This document shows, in pieces, positions 25,001 to 37,700 of a DNA stretch of 64,000 bases. The DNA lies in contig OY726564.1 in NCBI GenBank assembly GCA_963383645.1, positions 108,331,040 to 108,395,039 on the forward strand, given 5' to 3'. Positions within the stretch are counted from its first letter, which is position 1, and every line of letters starts with the position of its first letter. A program made the translations under genes and the position numbers. Origin of the DNA: Muscardinus avellanarius. Its lineage: Eukaryota; Chordata; Mammalia; Rodentia; Gliridae. The notes below the pieces were generated by a model, which was not told the DNA's origin, did not search any database, and saw nothing but the letters and a program-made list of their open reading frames with translations.

Positions 25001-28000
25001 TTCTCACTTGGGGCGCGCTCTGGGGGGTGCTCTGACTTTCCCGCAGGTGTTTGATGCTGGCCACCTGGGTGATGGAGAGCTGGCTTCCCGTCAGGCGCAC
25101 AGGCACATCAAGCATGACAGACGGGAGCTCCGCCGGCGCCACGTGAGTGTCCTGGAGGTCCATGAGGGAGATGCTCCGACCATTAGGAAGGCTACTTTCC
25201 TTCTCGTCCTTCTCAGAGTAAGTCATGCTCTGGGAGGAGGCTTGCTGAACAAGCAGCAATGTCTTCCCTCTGAAATAGCTGTCTGTATTGTCCTGACTGG
25301 GAGACTTTAGTTTATGCAAATCACTGTGGAAAAGGAAAGGACTTTGAATTACTCCCGAGGCAAATTCGACAGAGTTAATATTCTTCAATTTGGGTATATG
25401 AACTCTTTGCAGGCCCAGTGTGGATACTGAGATTTCTTTGGAAACTCAGATTTCATCAGTACAAGTTTTAGAATAAAAGCCAGCATTTTAGTTTTCCCTC
25501 AAAGGTGGAGCATAACACTGTGTATCCACCTCTATCATGGTCTTCAGTTTTCCTTAGAATTCCAATAATCTCCTGTTTGGGTTTTATACTCTCCCAAGGT
25601 ATTATGATTCATACTTGATTAGTTCTGTCTCAACCTTCAAAAGAAGCTTTGAGCAGATAACCCAAGGGTTCCTGCTAAAGGCACAAACCTCGCCAATCCA
25701 GAACGGGGAGTGTAAGCATCAGTGTTGTATCTACCAGTCCTGCTGACACAGCTGGATATAAAATGGTTTTACCTGAGGGTCTCCCAACTTGTGAGTGCCA
25801 CATCACATAAAAACATCAATTTCACAAAGCCCTTAATCTTCCAGTAAGCATGACACAGATTTTATGTTTATTGACTATAACTCTATACCGTCATCCTAGA
25901 AAATATCCTAGATTTTGTACATTATCCTAGATCTTGTACATTAGAACAAGTACATAGCTAGTTCATCTCAGATGACTCTCTTCACTTGTTCATGACTTTA
26001 AAGTTGTAAATTCAACAAGTAAGTTCAACAGATTTCTGCTTAAGCCTAAACATTATCTTTCTCCATGACAGTAGTTCAGACTCTTTCATACCTGTCAGTG
26101 GGGTCTTCAAATATCTTCTGCAGCCCCGAGGAGAGGCTCCCGCTGACGTTTGGACTGGAGCTATGCTCAGTGAAGCGTCTCAGCTGCTGTTGGATTGGTG
26201 TGGGATTAGTCAGAGACTTGGTGATATCGGCGAGAACACGAGGGAGCGGCCCCAGCTTTGCCACGGTCGCCTGTAGGAAGGAATTTTCACCCTGATGGAT
26301 AAGAGGCATTGTGACACCCAGCACAGATTGTTGGGGGTACGGTGCCCATTCATGGAGGGGTGTGGGTTGGAGGGAAGGGTGGGTATGTGCGAATGAGAGT
26401 GGCAGGTTCATAATGCATTGTTATGGAGCAGCGGGACCATGGCGTCGAGATGGATGGAGGAGGCGACACAAGGCGCAGGAGACGTTGAGGGAAGAAAGGA
26501 AATAGAAATTAGGATTACGCAAATAAAAATTAAAAGACATGCTCAAAACAACCAAACTATTGCCATTCCAACTAAAATAGCATGCAAAGCAAATCAAATC
26601 TCTGGGCTGTTAACAGACCAAGGTGGAGAGGGGGAGGAGAAGAACCAAACACCTTCTAACTAGAAGGACTTCAAGGCCAGAGGATCGACTAGTGCGGTGA
26701 GACTTCCAAAGGAAAAGGATCATGGGAGCAAAGACGCACACGCTGACGCAGGGGACGGTGGTGCATTCAGGGATCCAGCACGGCGGGGCGGCCCGTCGAC
26801 ACCGCCAGCCCTGTCCTCTCCTGGTCAGTCTGGGCAGCCCTGACCTTCTTCAAGTTTTGTTTTTGGTAGGCTGTTGACAACCGACCACCTACCTACCTAT
26901 CATCCTTCCTCCTTCCTTCCTTTTAAAAATACACTTTTAATGGTGCACTGCAGTCTCATCTCCTAATCTCTTCAGAGTGACAGGGACACACATGCACACA
27001 GCACTTGGTGGAGCTCTGTATGGGATGTCTCAGTATACTCCTGTTTCCCAGAAACAGAGACTAAAAGGGAAAAGTGTGTTTATACAGCAAAGCTATTAAA
27101 AAGACCATGAGCTTGAGTAACCGGGTCTATTTACAGGATAACTGTGATAACTGAATAACAAAGTTATTCAACAAAGAATCACCTTTTGGCTGGCTTTATC
27201 CACCTGGGTCTTTCTGTCCTCTAGGGCGTCGCCTCATGGGGCCAGCGGCCTTCTCAACAGCGAGCTGTCCGTGGCTGCCTCTGACTACTGCCTCCTCCAC
27301 GCTCAGTGACCTTGCACCTGCTCCCCCAGGTGAGTGTCCTGGAGAGAACGCCCTCGAGGCTCTCCAGCGTGGAGCCAAGACTCACTACCAAGGAACTGAC
27401 CCTCAACGTAGCTGCAGCTTAAAACATAGCTAGCATTTCCAAAGGTGAAGAGGGGGTTCTTGAGACTAAGAAGTAGTTTATTGTTTTGTGCATGCTTTAA
27501 GTATCAGTGGGCACACTGCCAGTTATGTCTCTTCAGGAAAATTATCTTTGTTAATACATTTTCCTTTTCTTTAATTTTGATTAATACAACATTTTTATAA
27601 CTAGAAAAATGAAAGAAAACAAATCTTTATACAGAAAAATAATTTTGTTTTTTGAAGTTGTTCTAACATCTAAACTATTTTCTACTGCAAAATCTATTCT
27701 ATTTTTTGTAAAACTTCAGAAGGAAATGATTGGCATGCTTTACATTTACTTATTAATATGACAGGTAAGAACATTCATAGTTAGAAAAAAGTTTTTTCTC
27801 TCATGAAAAAAGTTATTTAAACATGAAAAACAGTAATTTCTAAGTTTGTATTTTTTTTTAGAAATTGCTAGATGAGGTTTCATCTCATTCTATTACCAAT
27901 GAATAAGAATACATATCAATATTTGGTATTACGTTTTAGACAAACTTTTCAGATATGTATTATATGTAAATTTATATATATTCATTAATTAAGATAATCA

Positions 28001-31000
28001 TTTTAAAATGTATTAATCATTTTATAGCTTTCTAGAATTTGACTGCTGTGGAACACATTATTTTATTCAGAAATGATGACCATTTACTTTTAGATATCTA
28101 GGGCAAAAGGCTCCTTTTCCCAAGCAGAAAGGGCGACTCTGGTCCCTCATCGATATTCTCCACGACTCGGGGCACAAGTTCTCCACCTCCCGCTTCTCAT
28201 TACTCGTTCAGCCGACTTTACCTTATCAAGTTGGGAAACTACTTCCCACAGTAAGGAATGCAAAACTGAAAGTTCTCGGCCCAGATCGATGTAACCGTCA
28301 AAGCCTGGGGTGTTTGAGATGGTGTCTGGGTTGGAGATCTCCAGAAGGAAGCGTTTCATGCCTCCCCATTCGTGTTCTAAGAAATCATTCATGAATGCCA
28401 TGTATTCCTCTTTGTTACCAAACCTGAAGCAGAGGGTGAGAAACGAGGAAGAGCATGTTGAAGAAGAGACTGAGGACGGTTCTGACTTGACTTTACACAC
28501 ACAGAGGCACATTACTTTCTAATTTTGTGGCATAGCTTCTGATTTTACTTTGTAAATGAAAGGGCTAAAGCACCCATCCTCCCTCCCCCTCCCCCTCTCT
28601 TTGCAGTCCTGAGGATAGAACCCTAGAACCCAGTGTTCCCAGAGGCTAGGCAAATGCTTTACCACTGAGCTACACCTCCAGCCCTACTTTCTTATTACTT
28701 GATACATACCAAAACACAAAGAAAAGAAAAAATTGAATAGCTTTCTATTCTCTGTAGGTTAAAGACACTTATTTTTTCCTGGTATTTAAGGTTCTCTATA
28801 GTATAGTTCTTATTTACCTATTAAATGCTCACCAGTCTAAACTTCAATATTGCTAGTGTTTTCAAAGTCTCTCAAATACTTTGCACAGTATCTCCCCCAC
28901 TGATCCATAGTACATATTCTAAAACCTCCAATGGATTCCTGAAAATATGGAATACAGAACTCTATATATTATGTCTTATTCCAATACATAAATACTTATT
29001 AAACTTCCACCTTTTAGGTGAAAAGGAAGACCTTAAAGCTTTTCTTTGCATATTTGAATTTTCAGCATCACTACTTTTATATTCTGGATTACTTGGCATA
29101 AACACCGTGATACTTTGATAATCGATCTGATAACGAAGAAGCTTACTAACGGAAAGGTAGCATATACAGCGTGTATATGTTGAACGAAGGAAAAATTCAT
29201 GCCCTGGGTGGGAGAGAGCTGGCCAGCATGAGATTTCATCATGCTACTCAGAATGACATGAAATTTAAAACTGACATTTCTGGAAATCCCATTTAATATT
29301 TTTGGACCACAGCTGACCAACTGTAACTGAAACTATGGAAAGAAAAACTTTGGATAAGGAAAGACTATTGTATTCTTTTTCTCCTCCAAGCTTTTGCTCA
29401 TGTTCTTTATTTCCACTACTGAAGAAACTTCTTTGCCTATACAGATTCTAGCCATCTTCAGGGCCTATTTTTTTTTTTCTTTCTTTCTTTCTTTTTTTTT
29501 TTTTTGGTGGTGGTACTGGGGCATAAACCTAGGGGGATTCTACCACCGATATGCCCCAGCCTTTTTTATTCTTTATTTTGAGACAGAGTCTCAACTAAGT
29601 TGCCCAGGCTGGTCTCAAACTTGCAATCCTCATGACTTAGTCTCTAATGTACTGGGAATAGAGGCCTGTGCCACTATGCCTAGACAGGGTCTAATTTAAA
29701 TCTATAAAAGGTATTCTAAAATAAACTAGAAATGGTTTTTTATCAGAATTAGCTCAAATATGGGTAAATATGTACGTGTGTGTGTGTGTGTGTGTGACTG
29801 ACTGAGGATTGAACCCATGAGGATTCTACTTCTGAGCTACACCCTCAGCCCTATTTTACTTTATTTGACTTTTGAAACGGGGTTTCACTAAGTTGCTGAG
29901 GGCCTGGCTACATTACTGAGGCTGGCCTCAAGTCTGCTCTTCTCTGGCCACACAGTCTCCGAAGTATTGGGATAACAGGTATGAGCCATGGTGTAAGACT
30001 CAAATATGTATCTTTCTACACTGAGGACACAAAGTTAAAACAGGGTACTTTAAAAAAGACACTATTTATATTAGAAAACAATGTTTCATTAAAGTTTTAA
30101 TTATTTTCTTCCATGAACTGCTAATAGAAAGTTAAGCCTCTATATTAAGTACAACTGTCTTTCATTTTGCAAGTGTGAATTCTTTCCCAATTACTTCTTA
30201 AAATTATTCTGTAAGTTATGAAACGAACATAAATTTACTGAGGAAAAAGCTGAAAATAATGAAAAGTGGAAAGAAGAGAGTGGGTGGAGCCATTTGGCTC
30301 CTACATATATTTGCTGTTTGCATTTAAGTGCAAGTGCTTTTGGCTTTTGGCTTTCGCCTGAAAACATTTAAACCTGCAGAAGAGTTGAAAGAATGCACAA
30401 GAAATACCCATACACCTTTCATCTGCAACGAAATGTCACAACGTCACCTATTTTGCCAAATCTGCCTTCACTATTTATACATACACAGGGATATTTTTTT
30501 TCTAAACCATTCTAAATAAAATTACAGACATCACTTCTACATACTTCATTCTAATTTTTTGAGAATAAAGAACATTACTTACATAAACCAATGCCATTTT
30601 CACATTAACACTTTTAAAAATATGATTCACGAATCATCTTATATATAGCCCATATTTACATTCTACCAATTTTTCCTCAAATAACTTTTTTTTTTGCCCT
30701 ACTTGAGATTAAATTCAGGATTAATTTACCATTGAGTTACCCCTCCAGCCCTTTAAAAATAAATTTTTTTTTGAAACAGGGTCTCACAGCCGGGCGTGGT
30801 GGCACACGCTTGTCATCCCCGCGCTTGGGAGGCGGAGACAGGAGGACCGCGCAGGTTCGAAGCCAGCCGCGCGCGCTGGCTTAGGAGACCCTGTTTCCAA
30901 ATAAAAAAATGTAAAAATAGGTCTGGGAGTGTAGCCCGGAGGTAGAAGGGCTTCCAGGAACCCCAGTACCACAAAAAAAAACCCAACAACAACAACAACA

Positions 31001-32497
31001 AAAAAACAAAGAAACAGGGTCTCCCTAACTTGCTGAGAGTCTTGCTAAATTGCTCAGGCCGGTTTTGAACCTGTGCTCCTCCTGTCTCAGCCTTTCAATT
31101 ACTGGGATTACAGGAACGTGCCACTATACCCAGCTCAAAGGATTTTTATAAAAATTTCAAGTTTAAGATCTAAATGAATTTCACGCATCATATTTCGTCT
31201 CATCCACTAAAGTATCTTCCTGCCTTTTGCATTTTTCTTAACATTGTCTTCTTTTTCTTGGTGGTGCTAGGGATGGAGCCCAGGGGCATTCTACCTCCAA
31301 GCTACACTCCCAGCCCTATTTTTTATTCTTTATTTTGAAACAGGGCCTTACTAAGTTACGGAGGCTGGCCACAAACCTACAATCCTCCTGTCTCAGCCTC
31401 CCAAGTACTGGGATTACAAGTTTGCACCACCATGCCCAGCTCCTTACCACTGTCTTTAAGAAGTAACCAGGCAAGTGGTCAGAGATAATATAACTACGGA
31501 ATTTGATTGTTCTCCCTCATACTTCTAGAATAATAGCATGGCCACTGATTTGTGTCCTATCTTTTTTATACTAGTTCTTTAAAGGGGGTCTTTTTTTTGT
31601 CTTTTTGGACTGGGGATCGAACCTGGGCGGTACACTTGCCATGCAAGTGCTTTGCCACTGAGCTACATCCCAGCCCTTTGTACTAGTTCTTTTCATTTCA
31701 TTTAACTACATCTTTGTTTTCCATAGGATTAGTTATCCTTTGTAAATATTGTTTTAAGTGGCTACAAATATTCTATTTCGTTAAATGCGTGTACTATAGG
31801 TTACTTAATATTTAAGTTCCTCATTTCTTTCTTTCTTTTGTGACACTGGGGACTGAACATTACATTTGAGCTGTACCTCGAGCAGCCCTATTTTTTTTGG
31901 TACTGGGGATGGAACTCAGGGGCATTCTACCTTCAAGCTACACCTGCAGCCCTATTTTTTATTTTGAAACAGGATCTCACTAAGTTGCAAAAGACCTAAG
32001 TAGCTGAAGCTATCTGGAAACTGCAGTCCTCCTGCCTCAGCCTCCCAAGTACTGGGATTACAAGTATGGGCCACCATGGCCGGTTTGTCCAATTTTATTT
32101 TGAAACAGGGTTTCACTATGTTGTGGAGGGCCTCACTAAGTTGCTAAGGCTGGCTGTGAATCTGTTATCCTCTTGCCTCTGCCTCCCAAATACTGGGATT
32201 ACAGGGCATGTACCTGGCTTTTATTGTTATTTTTATTGACAACACAATAAAAATCTGGTAACATGAGTGATTAGGCCCCTTAATCCTATTTAAATTTTAG
32301 GCCTTGCTGGGTGTGATGGCACACACCTGTAATGTCAGTATTTGGGGGTCTGAGACAGGAGGATTGCAGGTACAAGACCAGCCTCAGCAACCTAGCAAGG
32401 CCCTGTTTCAAAACAACAACAAAACAAAACAAAGAAAATTTAAAAAGGGCTGGAGTACAGCACAGAGGTAGAATGCCTCTGGGTTCAATTCCTGATA

Positions 32498-32537
<40 letters not shown>

Positions 32538-34742
32538 CAGCTTCCTGTAATTTTTTTAAGCTATATGGTTTAAGCATGGTTATGGTAGGCGGGATGACTT
32601 ACTTGGCAAAGTTGGCCAGGTTCTGAATGACCTTGGCAATCAGAGTGAGTGTTCGAGACGTGCGGTCATCAGGATACTCCTGCATGAGGTTGAAAAGACT
32701 CGGGGACATAATGGCTGGGCAGAGAAAGCGCAGGAACAGCGAGGCGCTAATGAGCCGTTCGCTGATGTCCTGCTTGCCCCGGCTCAGGCACTGCTGTTTC
32801 CATGAGGCAAACACTTCCTTCAGCTCACGAGGGAAGACACTGAGGAAGAAGAGGAAGGAGTAGGGGGAGGAGGAGGGGGGAGGAGTAATAAATGTTCCAA
32901 ATGTAAAAGTGCCCAAACCCACGACTGCAGACGCGATCCCACTCCACCCTGGCACGCCCCTGCTCTAGGGCCAGGCTCTGAGGAGGACCTAGTAGACATC
33001 TGGGAGGAGGCTTTGCAAATTCATGGCCAAGAGGTGTTGGAGAATTTACAGAAGGCCAGATGAAGACTGGAAACTGAAAACTATAAAACTCTAGATTAGT
33101 AGATTAGTATAAATTTAGTTTTGCAATGTGGGAAAATAGCATGAGACTCCTGACTAAACCATCTGGTTCAATGTAGCTCACCATAATCTCACTAAAGACT
33201 CTTCATCAGAAACCATCTAAAATCTCAACCAGTTGCTGGGGCTACAGCAATGATCAAAGTTCATGAACACATCTGTTCAACACTAGTAAATATTTTAGAA
33301 AGCTAGAAAAATACTTTTGGGTATTAGACAAAGCAGTACTAACGTTATGAAAACGATTATTTAGATAGCTAGTTTGGAAGTACTTCTATTAACAATGGAG
33401 ATTTAAATTCTAGAAAGAATGTCCTAGGGAAAACTTCCAATTTCCCCCTAAGTCCTTCCTTTGTGATGACTTTAATATGACAAGATGTAATCCCGTAAGT
33501 GAGGGTCGCCAGCTCACCAGTAAGAGTTGATGATCTTGCAGAAAGCCAGCTCACAGCACATTTTTAGGTTGCTCTGATGGTCTATCAGTTCGCTAGACGA
33601 ACATTTGCTGGGATCCACTTCACAGTTCTCATCTGACTCATACAAAGCTTTGATGAATTCTCCTATTTGAAGAGAGAGATGACAATATAACTAGTGTCTT
33701 CCTGAATAGATGAAAAGAAGTTAGGACTTCTGTCCTACAATGTGTAACATGGAATTCTTCTCTCAGACATGACACAGAGGGCGCAAAAGGCTGCCTCCAG
33801 CTGGGCGTGGCAAGGCACGGCTGTCATCCCAGTACTTGGGAGGCTGAGACAGGAGGATGGTAGGTTCACTGTCAAGCTCAGCAACTTAGTGAGGCCCTCC
33901 AAAACTTAGTGATACCCTGTTTCAAATAAAAAAGATAAAATAGGGCTGGGGTTGTAGTGCAGAGGTAGAATGTACTTGTGCTCAATCCCCAGTACCACGG
34001 GGCAGGGTGGGGGGCACCATAAAGGTCACTGCTTTGGAATTAAATAGCTATTACATTCTGCAAATCATGTTTAGTCTTCTTATCCTGGAAGTAGACCCAC
34101 AGCAATCACTAACATCATTACAGTCTCTGCAAAACAGTAACAACAAAACTTTAAACCCTGGAGTATCTTTTGTCAGAAACCACAAATATATTCAACTAGC
34201 ATGAAACTGTGATTTGTTATAAGGCTTATCAGGGTAACCAATACTACCATTATTCTAGAAAAACAAACAACCTGATCTTGATTGAGTAGCTACCTAAGTA
34301 GGGTCTTCGGGGTAATGCCGGTACCAAACGCAGCTGCAAGGGAGGCTCTCTAGCCTTTTTCTCACCACAGGGACAGCCATTTCACTTATTGCGAAATTAC
34401 AGCAGCTCTCTCTATAAACTCCTGTGTACTTTCCATAGAATTTTAGCTTAGAGGCCCTGTGCACACGACCTTTCTATAAAGATGTGTCCAGTATTCCCTG
34501 AAAGAACACAGCCTTACCTACTTGTCCCTCCAGTGTACAGCTACACTTGCACGTCTTCTAATGGCCTATATTTTACACTGCTTTATGTTTATTTGTTCAC
34601 ATGTCTGTCTCATTTCTAGAATGAATACCCTGGAGGTTAAGAACTGGATTTTAATCATGTTCAAATCCCTAGTTCCTTAAATAGTTCTCAAAGCACTGCA
34701 GGAACTCAGAAAATATTTATTAGAGACGGCAGTATGCATTCT

Positions 34743-34773
<31 letters not shown>

Positions 34774-37700
34774 TTTTTTTTACACAGGTATTTATTAACG
34801 AGGTTGGGACCTTTTAAAGGTCCTTCTAAATCTGCTGCTATTAAGGTTCATGCTAGTTATAACAGAGTTCAAGAAGGTGAGCAATAATTCCTTCTAAACC
34901 AAGTAGCAGCAGTGATACGAAACAGTTTCCATCAAAATGGTGAGTACTGAGATAAAATGAAAGCTTTTCAACATCGCTATGGCAGAGGATGGGAAGTGGT
35001 CATTTGGAGGAAACTTGGAGAACAGAAGTAAAGCAGTGTGCAGAAAAGAAGGTGGTGCACAGAATAAGTAAAGGAGCCAAAGAGACGGCGTCAAATCCCG
35101 GCCACCACTGAAGCGACCGTGAGGCCTAGAGAGGCCACATAGCTCGCCTGAGCTCCAGCTACCTTATTTGTAAAACAGTTACCAGACCTGCTTTATGGAA
35201 TTGTGGTGAGGATCAGATATAATGTGCAAAACGTATCAATGTGGTTCCTCCACTAACAGGAGCTCCATACGGGAAGTATTGTCATGTGCAAAATATGCTA
35301 CTTTTAAATCCCTTTTTCCCAAAGCGAAATGGCCCAAAGTAGTAATAGTTCTCACCTGGTATATGGGTATGTTGCCTATGCTGTGTTTCTCACATAATTT
35401 ATTTCATTTAACGAGTACCTAAATTTAAAATGAAGCAAGCAATGTCAAATATCCCGTGTAATAATTGGCTAAACTCTATATTCGTATCATAGACATTCTG
35501 TTTGGAGAGTTCTTTCAGGTTATATCTATCCTAGGGAATAATACTAATATTAGTGAGTAATGTAAATGTTAACTACTTTTCTCTTATTCCTAAAAAAAAA
35601 AAAAGAACCAAATAAATAACTCCGGGCCCAGAAGTTAATTGTCTATAATGCTTAAACTACAGCATCTAAAGTTTTTATTCCTGATTATGAGAACACATAA
35701 AATCTAAATACAGGAAATTATTTTTAATTTTTGAAATTATAATCTATGTTTGATAATGTGGGACGTACCACATTCAAAGCTACTATAATATTGTACCTAG
35801 AAGGTATTCACTTGATCAAAATTATTCAGATTCAAAAGCCCATTGACTTTGCTCCCTGGCCTGTAAAAATGAGACAAAAGGGCTGCTCACTAAATTGCTG
35901 GAATGTAAGTTTGCCCCCAGAATGTTTTACGATGTGTTCTCTAGTTAGTCATTAACTCCTTATTACCTACGATCAATATTTCATGTGTAGGAATAAGCAA
36001 ACAGGTATAGACATACTGCTGCTGAAAGGAATCTGCCTCCATCAACAAGGGTGGAATCAGGCCTTTTGAGGGACTTCTTTTCTATATCTCACAGATGGTA
36101 TTTCCTGTGTGTCACAGGACACCAACATGAAATCTCACATCAACCAGACAGGTAAAAGGGCCAGCAGATGGAGGATTTAAATCTAAATGAGGCAGAGTCT
36201 GTGCAGTAAAGAGTCATGGTCTTATCAAGATAAGCGAAGGCAGGCTAAGACGCAGGTTGATGTTGTACAACACGACCGGCAGCATTTAAAATCATTTTTA
36301 ATAAGAATTCTTCAAACATGGTTGGACCTATTTTTTTCTTGCCCAAGATGCATTAAATATCACAAAAGAAGATGATCTAATCCCTGTATGAAGAATCTTA
36401 CCAGTGAATTCTGTTAATGCTTTGAGAAGCAGCGGCCATTTTTAACAGCCAGGCCTGGCTTAGATTACAGGGGGTTAGTAGAGATCTTTGAGGGGCTGCT
36501 TGAATTTCTTCCTATGCTTGCTGAATTAATTTTCATGCCTCATTGAGCCAATCAGCTATTTAATTATTCACTGTCATATCAAAGGACTTGTATTCACTTT
36601 TCAACCTGGAAATTATTTCACTCAGAAGCCCTATTTAGCACATTGATTTTTAGAATATGATTATTTGATTTTGAAGAAGCAGGTAGTTAAACTTCACCCT
36701 TTATGCACAGAATGGAGAATGCTGCTGGAGATGCTTTACTGTTGACCTTTATAAGACAACACAAATCACTGAAGCAAGCCATGCCATATGATTTATGAGT
36801 GCCATAATGAACGTTCCTAGTGACCTCTTACTACCTTTCCTAATGTCAGTGAAAACGCATCTTTTTTCATAACTTCCCATTAGCTCTTAAACTCAAGAAC
36901 TTGACTCAATTTGAAGAGAAGCCGGAACTCTCTTTTCTACTGGTGTTAGAACGTCGTATTTATGTGGTTTTCTTGCTTTCATTCTTCTTCTTCTTTTTTT
37001 TTTTCAGTACTGAGGACTGAACCCAGAGGCATCCTACCTCTGAGCCACACCCCAACCCTATTTTTTTGATTCTTTACTTTGAAGTTGTGGAGGTCTCACT
37101 AAGCCCGGCTTCTTCAGTCACTTTCTTCACCGACCCATTTTAATCAGTATCTAACATTAATTGCATTAAAAACAATGTACTCTCCTGGGCATGAAAGATT
37201 TCTGTCTTTTTGGCTATAGGGAAAACCCTATCTTATTTTCCTATTACTGTAAGCTACTTGAGAACAAGAGTCTCTCCTTTACTGACTGTCGACTTTTGAT
37301 AGTCACATATGGCTGTTAAGCATTAGAAATGTGGTTAATGCAAATTAAAATGTGTGCTAAATGTTAAACATTCACTGAATTTCAGAGTGAAATTAAAATA
37401 CCTCATCCATCCATAGTACCTATATTGGTTAGTTGTTAAGTAATTTTGGATACATTAGTTTAAATAAAATATGGTATTAATTTCACCTGTTTTTCTTTAT
37501 CCTTTTTATCCTCACAAAATGAATGCATGGAATTATTCATGTGTATGTTTCTATGGGGCAGTACTCCATTACATCCACCGTGAGGTACTAGGAATACAGA
37601 GGTGAGAAAATGGCTATTCAAGAACTCACACCTGCTCTACCTATCATGATACGTCAAGGTGTCCGACACGGTGCTCTGCCTAGGGGTTAATGACCAAACT

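Larger units (their letters stand above)
28424..32602 (-). other. RASAL2 intron
   Basis: 4.2 kb, SINE-rich from 28.6 to 32.5 kb. A stretch at about 30330-30690 resembles an old mammalian L1 3' end (CTGCAGAAGAGTTGAAAGAA, then ATTACAGACATCAC), weakly supported. 28690-29460 and 30000-30320 hold nothing recognised. Confidence 0.75.

Noticed and set aside
24411..25310. Several plus-strand open frames of 60-126 codons
   Set aside because: Shadows of the large RASAL2 linker exon, whose GC-rich sequence keeps other frames open.
32498..32539. Regular short repeats as a CRISPR array
   Set aside because: Simple tetranucleotide repeat without spacers, in a mammalian intron.
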